Source of the DNA: an uncultured Pelagibacteraceae bacterium
GTDB lineage: Bacteria; Pseudomonadota; Alphaproteobacteria; Pelagibacterales; Pelagibacteraceae
Assembly: GCA_950068185.1 (NCBI GenBank)
Contig: CATMHL010000004.1
Span: 1-32,423, forward strand
Direction of reading: 5' to 3'
DNA: 32,423 nucleotides
A program made the translations under genes and the position numbers. Of this stretch, positions 15,662 through 24,640 are shown piece by piece. The notes beneath the pieces are model-generated. The model was not told the DNA's origin, ran no database searches, and worked only from the letters and a program-made list of their open reading frames with translations. How positions within the stretch are numbered: position 1 is the first letter of the stretch; every line of letters starts with the position of its first letter.

Positions 15662-16678
15662 ATGAAAAAGGCAGTCATTTTATTTAATCTAGGAGGACCC
15701 GATAAGCTAGAAAGTGTTGAGCCATTTCTTTTTAATTTATTTAATGATCCTGCAATAATTGGTATTCCTTCCATTTTTAGATACCCATTAGCAAAATTTA
15801 TTTCTAAAAAAAGAGCTCCAATTGCAAAAAATATCTATAAAGAAATTGGTAATAAATCGCCAATTCTTGAATTGACCCAAGATCAAGCAAAGAGTTTAGA
15901 AAATAATTTGTCAAAGAAGGGCGATTATAAATGTTTTGTTGCGATGCGGTGTTGGCATCCGCGAGCTTCTGATGTAATTAAAAAAGTTAGAGAATATAAT
16001 CCAGAAGAAATAATACTTTTACCCCTTTATCCTCAATTTTCAGCATCAACCTCAGGATCTTCTATTAATGAATGGAAAGATTTATGCAAAAAAGAAAATT
16101 ATAAAGTTAAAACCAAAACTATTTGTTGTTATCCAACAGAAAGTAATTTTATAGCTTCACACGTTTCTCTTATTAAAAAAACCCTACAAAATATTGAAAA
16201 TAATAATTTTAAACTAATTTTTTCTGCACACGGTTTACCAGAAAGTAAAATTAAAAAAGGCGATCCCTACCAATGGCATGTTGAGGAAACTGTTAAGGAA
16301 ATTATGTCTAAGTTAAAAACTGAAAATTTAGATTATGTAATAAGTTACCAAAGTCGTGTAGGTCCTATGAAATGGATTGGTCCTTCTACAGATTCTGAAA
16401 TTATTAAATATTCCAAAGAAAAAAAAGGAATAGTTATAGTTCCAGTAGCCTTTGTCTCAGAACACTCAGAAACACTAGTGGAATTAGATATCAAATACAA
16501 AAAATTAGCGGAAAAAAATAGTTGTATTTTTTATAAACGAACACCAGCATTAGGAATAGAGGAGAATTTTATTAAAGGACTTACAAAATTAGTTTTACAA
16601 CCAGAAATAAGAGGAAATTTTGTTTCATCTATAATGTGTCCAAATAAGTATGTAAAATGTCCTTGTTTAAAATTATGA
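15662..16678 (+). CDS. hemH: ferrochelatase HemH with probable [2Fe-2S] ligand set
   Basis: Inserts Fe2+ into a porphyrin to make haem. From ATG 15662 (1 bp after hemE) it has 338 residues. The N terminus is AVILFNLGGPDKLESVEPFLFNLF, catalytic His190 is in FSAHGLPESK, and YQSRVGPMKWIGPST and AFVSEHSETLVELD follow. The C terminus ends in Cys326-x6-Cys333-x-Cys335, and an internal Cys155-Cys156 pair is present. This spacing matches what I recall of the four Cys ligands of the [2Fe-2S] cluster in Mycobacterium and Caulobacter ferrochelatases. That assignment is inference from spacing. An in-frame TTG at 15641 inside hemE is rejected as start. Confidence 0.95.
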   Translation: MKKAVILFNLGGPDKLESVEPFLFNLFNDPAIIGIPSIFRYPLAKFISKKRAPIAKNIYKEIGNKSPILELTQDQAKSLENNLSKKGDYKCFVAMRCWHPRASDVIKKVREYNPEEIILLPLYPQFSASTSGSSINEWKDLCKKENYKVKTKTICCYPTESNFIASHVSLIKKTLQNIENNNFKLIFSAHGLPESKIKKGDPYQWHVEETVKEIMSKLKTENLDYVISYQSRVGPMKWIGPSTDSEIIKYSKEKKGIVIVPVAFVSEHSETLVELDIKYKKLAEKNSCIFYKRTPALGIEENFIKGLTKLVLQPEIRGNFVSSIMCPNKYVKCPCLKL

Positions 16679-16688
16679 AAAAGTTTTA

Positions 16689-17132
16689 ATGAATACATAT
16701 TTACTTTTTAAATCAATACACCTAATAGCAGTGATTGCCTGGGTGGCCGGGCTTTTGTATTTGCCAAGAATACTTGTTTATCACAGTGAGGCTGTCGCAA
16801 ATAATAAATCTGAAGATTTGGTATCTACTTTTAAAGTTATGGAAAGGAGGCTTTTTATTTATATTATGAATCCTGCGATGATAACATCCTGGATTTTAGG
16901 GGCGCTGTTAATTCAGACGATCGGTATAGATAATTTTGGTTCACTCTGGCTTCAATTAAAATTACTTTTTGTGGTTATTTTAACCATTTACCATTTCTTT
17001 TTGTTTCAATGCTTAAGAAAATTTGCTGAAAATAATAACTCTTTTTCACCTAAATTTTATAGAATAATCAATGAAATACCCACCGTTTTGCTTATAGGTA
17101 TAATACTAATCGTAGTCTTTAAACCATTATGA
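16689..17132 (+). CDS. hemJ: HemJ-type protoporphyrinogen IX oxidase (UPF0093)
   Basis: Membrane haem-synthesis enzyme found in bacteria lacking HemG and HemY. The 147-residue protein has four membrane helices (about 4-24, 58-78, 85-106, 124-146). The family signature is KSIHLIAVIAWVAGLLYLPRILVYH (conserved His at residue 11), then MNPAMITSWILG and WLQLKLLFVVILTIYH. It lies between hemH and rho, and hemE-hemH-hemJ form one functional haem block. Its first bases are only 10 bp after hemH. No signal peptide is needed. Confidence 0.92.
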   Translation: MNTYLLFKSIHLIAVIAWVAGLLYLPRILVYHSEAVANNKSEDLVSTFKVMERRLFIYIMNPAMITSWILGALLIQTIGIDNFGSLWLQLKLLFVVILTIYHFFLFQCLRKFAENNNSFSPKFYRIINEIPTVLLIGIILIVVFKPL

Positions 17133-17197
17133 CACTTGTAATTTTATAAAAAAATATTATATTAACAACACGTTTCTCATTAACAAATTACACACAT

Positions 17198-18469
17198 ATG
17201 AATTTAGAAGAACTAAAAAAGAAATCACCTGCAGAGCTTATTTCACAAGCCGAAAAACTAGCAATAGAAAATCCAAGCACATTAAGAAAACAAGAAATCT
17301 TATTTGCAATACTTAAAAAACTTGCGCAAAAAAATGAACAAATTACTGGTGGCGGGGCATTGGAAGTTTTGCAAGATGGTTTTGGCTTTTTAAGAGCTAT
17401 CGAATCAAACTATTTGCCTGGACCAGATGATATCTATGTTAGTCCAAGCCAGATAAGAAAATTTGGATTGAGGACCGGAGATTCAGTGGAAGGTGAAATA
17501 AGAGCACCTAAAGATCAAGAGAGATATTTTGCCTTATTAAAAGTAGATAAAATAAACTTTGATAATCCTGAGAAAATGAGAAATAAAATTGCTTTTGATA
17601 ATTTAACTCCACTTTATCCGGACAAACAATTAAGGATGGAAGTGGAAACAGCTAAAATTGAAAAAAAACCTGATCTAACTGCAAGATTAATTGATTTAGT
17701 GAGTCCGATTGGAAAAGGTCAAAGATCTTTAATTATTTCTCCTCCAAAAGCAGGTAAAACAATTATTTTGCAAAACATAGCTCATTCAATTGCCACAAAT
17801 CATCCAGAGTGTTACCTAATGGTTTTACTTATAGATGAACGACCAGAGGAAGTAACTGATATGCAAAGATCAGTAAAAGGTGAAGTAATTAGTTCAACTT
17901 TCGATGAGCCAGCTTCGAGACACGTTGCTGTAGCTGAAATGGTAATTGAAAAAGCAAAAAGATTAACAGAACATAAAAAAGACGTTGTTATTCTTTTAGA
18001 TTCTATAACAAGACTTGGTAGAGCGTATAATGCAGTAGTTCCGAGTTCAGGAAAAGTTTTAACCGGAGGTGTAGATGCTAATGCTCTTCAGAGGCCAAAG
18101 AGATTTTTTGGTGCGGCCAGAAATATAGAACAAGGAGGCTCTCTTACAATCATTTCAACAGCATTAATTGATACTGGCAGCAGAATGGATGAGGTAATTT
18201 TTGAAGAGTTTAAAGGCACAGGTAATAGTGAACTTATATTAGACCGTAAAATTTCAGATAAAAGAATTTTCCCTGCTATTGATATTACTAGGTCAGGCAC
18301 AAGAAGAGAAGAGTTGCTTTTTAAAAATGATGATTTGCTTAAAATGAATGTTTTGAGAAAAATATTGAGTTCTATGGGAACTATGGAAGCAATAGAATTT
18401 CTTCTTTCCAAATTAAGAAATACTAAAAATAATGCTGATTTTTTCGTGTCGATGAATAAACCAAATTAA
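17198..18469 (+). CDS. rho: transcription termination factor Rho
   Basis: Hexameric RNA-dependent helicase that ends transcription at rut sites. The 423-residue protein has the N-terminal Rho domain with [19 protein letters not shown]. The RNA-binding cold-shock-like fold is at about 50-125 ([15 protein letters not shown], with [24 protein letters not shown]). The ATPase core has SPPKAGKT at 181-188 (P-loop Lys187), [12 protein letters not shown], and the R-loop/Q-loop region ending [21 protein letters not shown]. The hemJ-rho order next to hemE and mnmE is typical of alphaproteobacterial origin regions. It ends 2 bp before the convergent ogt stop. Confidence 0.97.
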   Translation: MNLEELKKKSPAELISQAEKLAIENPSTLRKQEILFAILKKLAQKNEQITGGGALEVLQDGFGFLRAIESNYLPGPDDIYVSPSQIRKFGLRTGDSVEGEIRAPKDQERYFALLKVDKINFDNPEKMRNKIAFDNLTPLYPDKQLRMEVETAKIEKKPDLTARLIDLVSPIGKGQRSLIISPPKAGKTIILQNIAHSIATNHPECYLMVLLIDERPEEVTDMQRSVKGEVISSTFDEPASRHVAVAEMVIEKAKRLTEHKKDVVILLDSITRLGRAYNAVVPSSGKVLTGGVDANALQRPKRFFGAARNIEQGGSLTIISTALIDTGSRMDEVIFEEFKGTGNSELILDRKISDKRIFPAIDITRSGTRREELLFKNDDLLKMNVLRKILSSMGTMEAIEFLLSKLRNTKNNADFFVSMNKPN

Positions 18470-18471
18470 AT

Positions 18472-18927
18472 TTAAATAAACCAAGTTTTTTCAAATTCTA
18501 ATAATTTTTTTTTAAGTTTTATTCCACCTACTGACGTGAATCCTCCTAAGCTACCATCGGTCTTAATTACTCTATGGCAAGGTACCACCAGCAAAAGATT
18601 GTTTTGACTGCAGATTTTTCCAACATGTCTTGGTGATAGCTTAAATTTTTTTGCTATTTTGCCGTAAGTTATCGTATTTCCAACTTTAATTTTCTTTAAT
18701 TCTTTCCATATTTTTTTCTGGATTTGATTTCCCATCATCTCGTGCGGAGTTTTAATATTTGATATCTTTTTATCAAAAAATTTAAGTAATTGTTTTTTAA
18801 AATTTTCTAAAGTTTTGCTTTTTGTTTGTTTTTTTAAACGGCCGAATTTAACTTTAAATATTTTACCATGATTTTCAAAAGCTGTTATCCAACCAAATCT
18901 TGTTTTAGTTGATATTTGATTAATCAT
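18472..18927 (-). CDS. ogt: methylated-DNA-[protein]-cysteine S-methyltransferase (Ogt)
   Basis: Suicide repair protein that moves an alkyl group from O6-alkylguanine to its own Cys. The 151-residue protein has the catalytic VVPCHRVI with Cys117. It is preceded by the recognition helix SPRHVGKICSQNN (Arg100 in the arginine-finger region) and TYGKIAKKF, and followed by the guanine-pocket GSLGGFTSVGGIKLKKKLLE. The N-terminal domain is reduced. The usual motif in this family is RAVGxANxxNP; here RHVGKICSQNN keeps the shape with substitutions. It is transcribed toward rho and is divergent by 52 bp from the TPR-sulfotransferase. Confidence 0.93.
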   Translation of the reverse strand: MINQISTKTRFGWITAFENHGKIFKVKFGRLKKQTKSKTLENFKKQLLKFFDKKISNIKTPHEMMGNQIQKKIWKELKKIKVGNTITYGKIAKKFKLSPRHVGKICSQNNLLLVVPCHRVIKTDGSLGGFTSVGGIKLKKKLLEFEKTWFI

Positions 18928-18979
18928 TTTTTATATAAGCATATCAGGGATATGATAAAGTTAAATATATTAATAAATA

Positions 18980-20746
18980 ATGAATAAAAATAAACAATCT
19001 CTAAAAACAATTTTTGTTGAGGCATTGGGGCACTATAGGAAAAAAGATTTTAAAACTGCTGAAGTTTTTTGCTATAAAATTCTTAGTATTAATAGTAGTC
19101 ATTTTGATTCAATATCTTTGTTGGCTAATATATTTGCGATAAATAGAAATTTTGATAAAGCAAAAGAGTTTTTGGAAAAAGCAATCGAAATCCAACCTAA
19201 AAATACAACTATTTTAAATAATTTAGGAACGGCACATAAAGAATTGGGTAAACCTAAGGAGGCAATAAATTTTTATCAAAAAGTATTAGAGATTGATTCC
19301 AATCATCCAAACGCCAACTTCAATCTTGGTATAGTATTTTATAAATTTAAAGAATTAAAAAAAGCAAAAAATTATTTAGAAAAAACTGTTAAAATTCAAC
19401 CTAATTACGCGTTAGCACATTTTAATTTAGGAAATTTACAAAAAGAATTCAAAGAGTTTAAAAAAGCGAAACTATCTTATTCGAAAGCAATTGAATTGAG
19501 ACCTAATTTTATAAGTGCACACAATAACCTTGGATTAATATTTAGAGAAATAGGCAATCCTCAAAATGCAATCAGTTGTTATAATAAAGCTATTGAAATT
19601 AGCTCTAATCATGCTGGGGCATATAGTAATTTAGGAAGAATATACACCGAGATGGGTGACTTTGAAAAAGCAATTAATTCTCATCATAAGGTAATAAAAT
19701 TAGAACCAGAAAATTTACTTCACTATTTTTATTTATGTGAGTTAAACAAGAGTTTTTTAGACTTGAAATTAAAAAATAAAACCGAAAAAATTTTAAATAG
19801 TAGAAATCCGTCCCAAAGTAATCTTGTTTTTGGAAATTTTTTATTATCCATATATGAAAGGAATGAAAAAAAATATAAAAAAGAATTTGACTATTTGACA
19901 AAAGCTCACAATTATTATTTTGAATTGAAAAAAGAAAAATTTGAACTAGGTGTAAAATATTGTTTTGATGATGTATTACAAATAGCAAATTTTGCTAAAG
20001 TAGAAAATTCAAACAAAAAAACTGATTATAAAATAAAACCAATCTTCATAATTGGTGTTCCTCGTTCTGGGTCAACTTTAATAGAAAAAATAATAGGATC
20101 TGCGAAAAAATTTATCCCAATGGGTGAGGAAATATCAATTTTCGAACAATTTATTCATAATAAAATACAGGAAAAAAAATCTTTAAATTTAGGTGAAGTT
20201 AAAAGTGTTAGAGAAGAGCTAGTTGATATTTATAAAGATAGAGGATTGATAAAGGAAAAAAGTGATTTTATTTTTACTGATAAATCATTAAATAATTTTT
20301 TTTATTTAAGATTAATAAAAGAAATTTTTCCTCAAGCTAAAGTAATAAATTGTAGAAGAAAAACTTTATCATCAATTATATCAATTTTTCAAAATAATTT
20401 AACAGATTTAGCATGGACGCATAATTTAGAACATATATTTAAATATTTTGACAACTATTTTAAAATAATCAATGAATTTAAAAAAAAATATCCTAATTTT
20501 GTCTACGATTTAAACTTTGAAAATTTTACCAATGAACCGGAAATTGAATCTAAAAAACTTATGAGTTTTTGCAATCTACTTTGGGATAAAAAATGTTTAG
20601 AATTTTATAAAAGAAAAGACATAGTTTCTAAAACAGCAAGCTGTCAACAAATAAGAAAATCAATTTATAAACACCCCGCCGATAGGTATTTACCATATAA
20701 GGAATTTTTAAACAAATATGGAAGTAAATATTCTTGGTTCAATTAA
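18980..20746 (+). CDS. TPR-repeat sulfotransferase
   Basis: A 588-residue two-part protein. Residues about 8-245 hold roughly six 34-residue TPR units (for example NTTILNNLGTAHKELGKPKEA). Residues 350-588 form a PAPS-type sulfotransferase: the 5'-phosphosulfate loop is PIFIIGVPRSGSTLIEK at 354-370 and the 3'-phosphate site is NCRRKTLSSIISIF at 457-470. No signal peptide or membrane helix is seen, so it is probably cytoplasmic. The substrate is unknown; TPR-sulfotransferases of this type often modify polysaccharides, lipids or proteins. It is the one clearly accessory gene in the origin block, only 3 bp before mnmE, and is A/T-biased like its neighbours. Confidence 0.9.
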   Translation: MNKNKQSLKTIFVEALGHYRKKDFKTAEVFCYKILSINSSHFDSISLLANIFAINRNFDKAKEFLEKAIEIQPKNTTILNNLGTAHKELGKPKEAINFYQKVLEIDSNHPNANFNLGIVFYKFKELKKAKNYLEKTVKIQPNYALAHFNLGNLQKEFKEFKKAKLSYSKAIELRPNFISAHNNLGLIFREIGNPQNAISCYNKAIEISSNHAGAYSNLGRIYTEMGDFEKAINSHHKVIKLEPENLLHYFYLCELNKSFLDLKLKNKTEKILNSRNPSQSNLVFGNFLLSIYERNEKKYKKEFDYLTKAHNYYFELKKEKFELGVKYCFDDVLQIANFAKVENSNKKTDYKIKPIFIIGVPRSGSTLIEKIIGSAKKFIPMGEEISIFEQFIHNKIQEKKSLNLGEVKSVREELVDIYKDRGLIKEKSDFIFTDKSLNNFFYLRLIKEIFPQAKVINCRRKTLSSIISIFQNNLTDLAWTHNLEHIFKYFDNYFKIINEFKKKYPNFVYDLNFENFTNEPEIESKKLMSFCNLLWDKKCLEFYKRKDIVSKTASCQQIRKSIYKHPADRYLPYKEFLNKYGSKYSWFN

Positions 20747-20749
20747 AGA

Positions 20750-22081
20750 ATGACAATTTATGCTTTATCATCTGGACCAGGAATATCTGGGATAGCTGTA
20801 ATACGAGTTTCAGGTAAAAATACAGCTGAAGTAATTAAAAAATTAACTGGATCAAAATTACCACCCCCAAGAGTGGCTACTCTTAAAAAGTTCAATAAAA
20901 ATGGGAAGAAGGAGCTGATTGATGAGGGAGTAATCCTATGGTTTCCTGGTCCAAATAGCTACACGGGCGAGGATTTGGCAGAATTTCATGTGCATGGTAG
21001 CCGAGCTGTGATTAAAGCTATGCATTTAGCTATATCAAAAATAAATAATTGTCGATTAGCAGATCCAGGAGAGTTTACAAAGCGAGCTTTTCAAAATGGT
21101 AGAATAAATTTGCTAAAAGCAGAAAGTATAGCTGATCTTATTTCAGCAGAGACAGAAATACAAAGGAAACAAGCTCTAAAGATTATGAGCGGAAAATCAT
21201 CGGATCAATTTAATTTATGGAGAGAGCAACTTTTAAAAATTTTATCTCATGTTGAGGCAAAAATTGATTTTCCAGACGAAAATTTACCTAAAAATATTAT
21301 TAATGCAATACGAAAAACATCTAACAATATATTGATAGAGATCAAAAAAACTTTAAATGATCAAAAAGTCGGTGAAAGAATTAGAGAAGGCTTCAGGATT
21401 GCAATTGTAGGTCCGACAAATTCGGGTAAGTCAAGTCTGTTAAACTATTTATCAAAAAGAGATGTGGCGATTGTTTCAGAAATTGCTGGCACTACAAGAG
21501 ATGTTATAGAAACGCATCTTAATCTAGATGGATATCCTGTGGTGGTTTCTGATACTGCTGGAATAAGAGATTCAAAAAATGAAATTGAAAAAATGGGAAT
21601 TAAAATAGCTCTAAATCGAGCCGAAGATGCTGATTTAAAGCTGGTTATTGTATCAGCTAAAAACGTTAATTTTACAGGTGTTTTGAAGGGTCTACTAACA
21701 AAAAATGCAGTTTTAGTAGTAAATAAATCAGATTTAATGAAAGGAAAGTTTAATAGTAAGTTTAAAAAATACGAACATGTTTTAATATCGATTAAAAAAG
21801 ATTCAAATTTAAATAAGCTAATTTCAAAAATAAAAAATAAATTAAAAAATAAATTTACTACAGCTGAAGATATATTAATCACTAGAGAAAGACACAGACA
21901 AAATTTAATAAATTGTGTTCATCATTTAGAGAAATTTGAGAAAAAAAAATCTGCCCAGGATTTCGATAAAGCTGCTGAAGACTTAAGGTTAGCCACTAGG
22001 CATCTTGGCATGATAGTTGGTAAAGTAGATGTTGAAGAGCTATTAGGTAGTATTTTCAACGATTTTTGCATTGGCAAATAA
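20750..22081 (+). CDS. mnmE: tRNA modification GTPase MnmE (TrmE)
   Basis: With MnmG it adds (carboxymethyl)aminomethyl groups to U34 of certain tRNAs. The 443-residue protein has the folate-binding N-terminal domain (TIYALSSGPGISGIAVIRVSG). A helical domain follows with PGEFTKRAFQNGRINLLKAE, then an inserted Ras-like G domain with P-loop GPTNSGKS starting at 221, switch AGTTRD, DTAGIRD and NKSD. It ends FCIGK, the C-(I/L/V)-G-K motif with the functional Cys. The partner mnmG lies 47 bp downstream in the same direction. Confidence 0.97.
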   Translation: MTIYALSSGPGISGIAVIRVSGKNTAEVIKKLTGSKLPPPRVATLKKFNKNGKKELIDEGVILWFPGPNSYTGEDLAEFHVHGSRAVIKAMHLAISKINNCRLADPGEFTKRAFQNGRINLLKAESIADLISAETEIQRKQALKIMSGKSSDQFNLWREQLLKILSHVEAKIDFPDENLPKNIINAIRKTSNNILIEIKKTLNDQKVGERIREGFRIAIVGPTNSGKSSLLNYLSKRDVAIVSEIAGTTRDVIETHLNLDGYPVVVSDTAGIRDSKNEIEKMGIKIALNRAEDADLKLVIVSAKNVNFTGVLKGLLTKNAVLVVNKSDLMKGKFNSKFKKYEHVLISIKKDSNLNKLISKIKNKLKNKFTTAEDILITRERHRQNLINCVHHLEKFEKKKSAQDFDKAAEDLRLATRHLGMIVGKVDVEELLGSIFNDFCIGK

Positions 22082-22128
22082 ACTAGTAATCAGCTTGTAA
22101 ATCCATAGATCATCTATAAATTCGGGCT

Positions 22129-24003
22129 ATGAAAAATGATTTGTCATTTGATGTGGTAGTGATTGGAGGAGGACACGCAGGGTGTGAAGCTGCGGCCGCT
22201 TCAGCGCGAATGGGAGTGAACACAGGTTTATTCACCCACAGAATAGATACTATTGGTGAGATGTCGTGTAACCCAGCTATTGGAGGTTTGGGAAAGGGTC
22301 ATCTTGTTAAAGAGATAGACGCACTCGATGGAGTAATGGGTGTCATAGCAGATAAATCAGGAATTCAATTTAGATTGTTAAATAGAAGCAGAGGTCCTGC
22401 TGTGAGAGGTCCTAGAACTCAATCAGATCGTGCATTGTATAAGAAATATATGCAAAAAACGCTTCTAAATTATTGTAATTTAAGGGTTTTTTCTGACCCA
22501 GTTATTGAGTTTATTTTTAATAAAAATAAGATGATTGGGTTTCATACCAAGTCTGGAAAAAAAATAAATTGCAAAAAAATGATTTTAACAACAGGAACTT
22601 TTTTAAATGGTTTAATTCATATTGGCGATGAAAAGACTCCTGCCGGACGACATGCTGAAAAACCTTCAACTGGATTAAGTGAGCAGTTAAAAAAATTTAA
22701 AATGAAATTAGGAAGACTTAAAACTGGGACACCACCTAGACTAGATGGCTCTACAATTAATTATAATGATTTAGAAAAGCAACCTGCTGATACCAATCCA
22801 GAATATTTTTCATTTTTAACAAATAAAACTTACAACAAACAAATTGCTTGCAGTGTTACTTACACAAATAAAAAAGTTCACGAGATTATAAAAAAGAATT
22901 TAACTAAAAGCGCGATGTACTCTGGAAACATTAAAGGTGTTGGACCGAGATACTGTCCTTCTATTGAAGATAAAATTGTAAAGTTTTCAGATAAGACTAA
23001 ACACCAAATTTTTTTAGAACCAGAAGGATTAAACGATACAACAGTATATCCAAATGGAATTTCAACCTCCTTAGCGGCTGATATACAAGCTGAAATATTG
23101 AGTAAAATCAATGGGTTAGAGCGTGCTCGTATAATAAGGCCTGGATATGCTATTGAATACGATTATGTTGATCCGCGAGAGTTAAATCACTCTTTGGAAA
23201 CTAAAAAAATTAAATCCCTTTACCTTGCCGGTCAAATTAATGGAACAACGGGTTATGAAGAAGCTGCAGCTCAGGGACTCATGGCTGGAATTAATGCAGC
23301 ATTATCAATTAAAGACCAAGAGCCACTAGTTCTTGATCGTGCGCAAGCTTACATTGGAGTCATGATAGATGATTTAGTTACCAAGGGAGTAGCGGAACCA
23401 TATCGTATGTTTACGTCACGAGCTGAATATAGATTGAGTCTAAGAGCTGACAACGCTGATACAAGATTAACTCAAGTTGGTATTGATATTGGGTTAGTTC
23501 AAAATTCAAGAGCCGAAATATATACAAAAAAAATCAATAAAATAAATGAGTTAGGCAATAGTCTTAAAAGCCTTAAAATATCACCAAATGAAGCTGAAAA
23601 ATTTAACATAAAGATAGCTAAGGATGGGGTCAAGAGATCAGCTTTTGATTTATTATCTAGAGATGGTGTTACTTTCAACAAATTAAGATTAATTTGGAGT
23701 GAAATACCTCAAGCTACTATGAAAGAAGAAGAGCAAATAGAAATAAGCGCTCATTATTCGGGATATTTAGAAAAGCAGGAAGCTGATATTGTTTCATTTA
23801 GAAAAGATGAAAATTTAATGATACCTGAAAACATAGATTATAGTAAATTAAGTGGCCTTTCTAATGAGGTTAAGAGTAAATTTAAGCTTATAAGACCTAA
23901 AACTTTAGGCCAGGCGCTTAGAATAGACGGAATTACACCTGCAGCTGTCTATCTTTTGCTTTCACACGTGAAAAAGGGGTCCAAAAAGTTAAAAAGAGCA
24001 TAG
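22129..24003 (+). CDS. mnmG: tRNA uridine 5-carboxymethylaminomethyl modification enzyme MnmG (GidA)
   Basis: FAD- and NADH-dependent partner of MnmE in wobble U34 modification. The 624-residue protein has the FAD fold [17 protein letters not shown] from residue 13 and [43 protein letters not shown] and [13 protein letters not shown] follow with conserved Cys-containing segments, then [18 protein letters not shown] and the tRNA-binding C terminus ending [25 protein letters not shown] possible promoter (TTGTAA 22095-22100, 16 bp, TAAATT 22117-22122) lies in the short gap after mnmE. The stop is followed directly by rsmG with no spacing. Confidence 0.97.
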   Translation: MKNDLSFDVVVIGGGHAGCEAAAASARMGVNTGLFTHRIDTIGEMSCNPAIGGLGKGHLVKEIDALDGVMGVIADKSGIQFRLLNRSRGPAVRGPRTQSDRALYKKYMQKTLLNYCNLRVFSDPVIEFIFNKNKMIGFHTKSGKKINCKKMILTTGTFLNGLIHIGDEKTPAGRHAEKPSTGLSEQLKKFKMKLGRLKTGTPPRLDGSTINYNDLEKQPADTNPEYFSFLTNKTYNKQIACSVTYTNKKVHEIIKKNLTKSAMYSGNIKGVGPRYCPSIEDKIVKFSDKTKHQIFLEPEGLNDTTVYPNGISTSLAADIQAEILSKINGLERARIIRPGYAIEYDYVDPRELNHSLETKKIKSLYLAGQINGTTGYEEAAAQGLMAGINAALSIKDQEPLVLDRAQAYIGVMIDDLVTKGVAEPYRMFTSRAEYRLSLRADNADTRLTQVGIDIGLVQNSRAEIYTKKINKINELGNSLKSLKISPNEAEKFNIKIAKDGVKRSAFDLLSRDGVTFNKLRLIWSEIPQATMKEEEQIEISAHYSGYLEKQEADIVSFRKDENLMIPENIDYSKLSGLSNEVKSKFKLIRPKTLGQALRIDGITPAAVYLLLSHVKKGSKKLKRA

Positions 24004-24639
24004 ATGGATAAAACCATCCAGATAGCCACATTCAGTAGATTCACTCAAGTTTCACGTGAAACAATCACAAGTTTAAAAAAATATGAAGATATATTAATTA
24101 AGGCCAATAAAACACTAAATTTGATAGGAAATTCCACAATTAAAGATATATGGACAAGACATTTTTTAGATAGCGTGCAAGTCATTGATTTTATTGATAA
24201 AAATAATAAAACGTTGGTAGACTTAGGTTCTGGAGCAGGTTTTCCTGGTTTGGTCTTGGCAATAGCGTTAAAAGACAGAAAAATTCCCTTGAAAATAAAA
24301 TTAATCGAAAAAAGCCCAAAAAAAGTAAAATTTTTAAAAAATTTGATCAATGAACTTCAGCTTAATGTTGAAGTAATAAATCAAAATATTTTGCAAGAAC
24401 CAATAAAATTTTTTGATGACGTATTTATCGCTAGAGCTTTCAAACCTTTAAAAATAATTCTGCAATTTATACACAATAAAGCTAAAAATTGGAAAAAAAT
24501 TTTCATTTTTCTTGGAAAAACTGGAAAAAATGAATTACTCCAAGCTTCTAAAAGTTGGGATATTGAGTATAAGCAGAGGGTGAGTGTTACTAGTAATGAT
24601 TCGACTGTTATAGAAATTAATAGGCTTAAAAAAAAATAA
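24004..24639 (+). CDS. rsmG: 16S rRNA (guanine-527 N7) methyltransferase RsmG (GidB)
   Basis: SAM-dependent methylase of G527 in 16S rRNA; its loss gives low-level streptomycin resistance in several bacteria. The 211-residue protein has a Rossmann fold with the SAM motif VDLGSGAGFPGLVLAI near 70-85, the substrate segment NLIGNSTIKDIWTRHFLDSVQV, and IEKSPKKVKFLKNL. The N terminus contains VSRET (residues 16-20), whose codons spell the ParB-binding site parS. The gene starts immediately after the mnmG stop and ends 1 bp before parA, so mnmG-rsmG-parA-parB look like one transcript. Confidence 0.96.
   Translation: MDKTIQIATFSRFTQVSRETITSLKKYEDILIKANKTLNLIGNSTIKDIWTRHFLDSVQVIDFIDKNNKTLVDLGSGAGFPGLVLAIALKDRKIPLKIKLIEKSPKKVKFLKNLINELQLNVEVINQNILQEPIKFFDDVFIARAFKPLKIILQFIHNKAKNWKKIFIFLGKTGKNELLQASKSWDIEYKQRVSVTSNDSTVIEINRLKKK
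24048..24063. other. parS centromere site
   Basis: AGTTTCACGTGAAACA matches the consensus TGTTTCACGTGAAACA at 15 of 16 positions. The 14-bp core GTTTCACGTGAAAC (24049-24062) is a perfect palindrome. It lies inside rsmG, about 1.4 kb from the parB start and about 9.4 kb from the proposed oriC. Confidence 0.93.
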
Positions 24640-24640
24640 A

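Noticed and set aside
17133-17197. Terminator or riboswitch between hemJ and rho
   Set aside because: The 65-bp gap shows A/T runs only, with no stable hairpin or T-tract pattern.
18088-18411. 107-codon open frame antisense to rho
   Set aside because: Lies wholly opposite conserved rho sequence and has no domain features.
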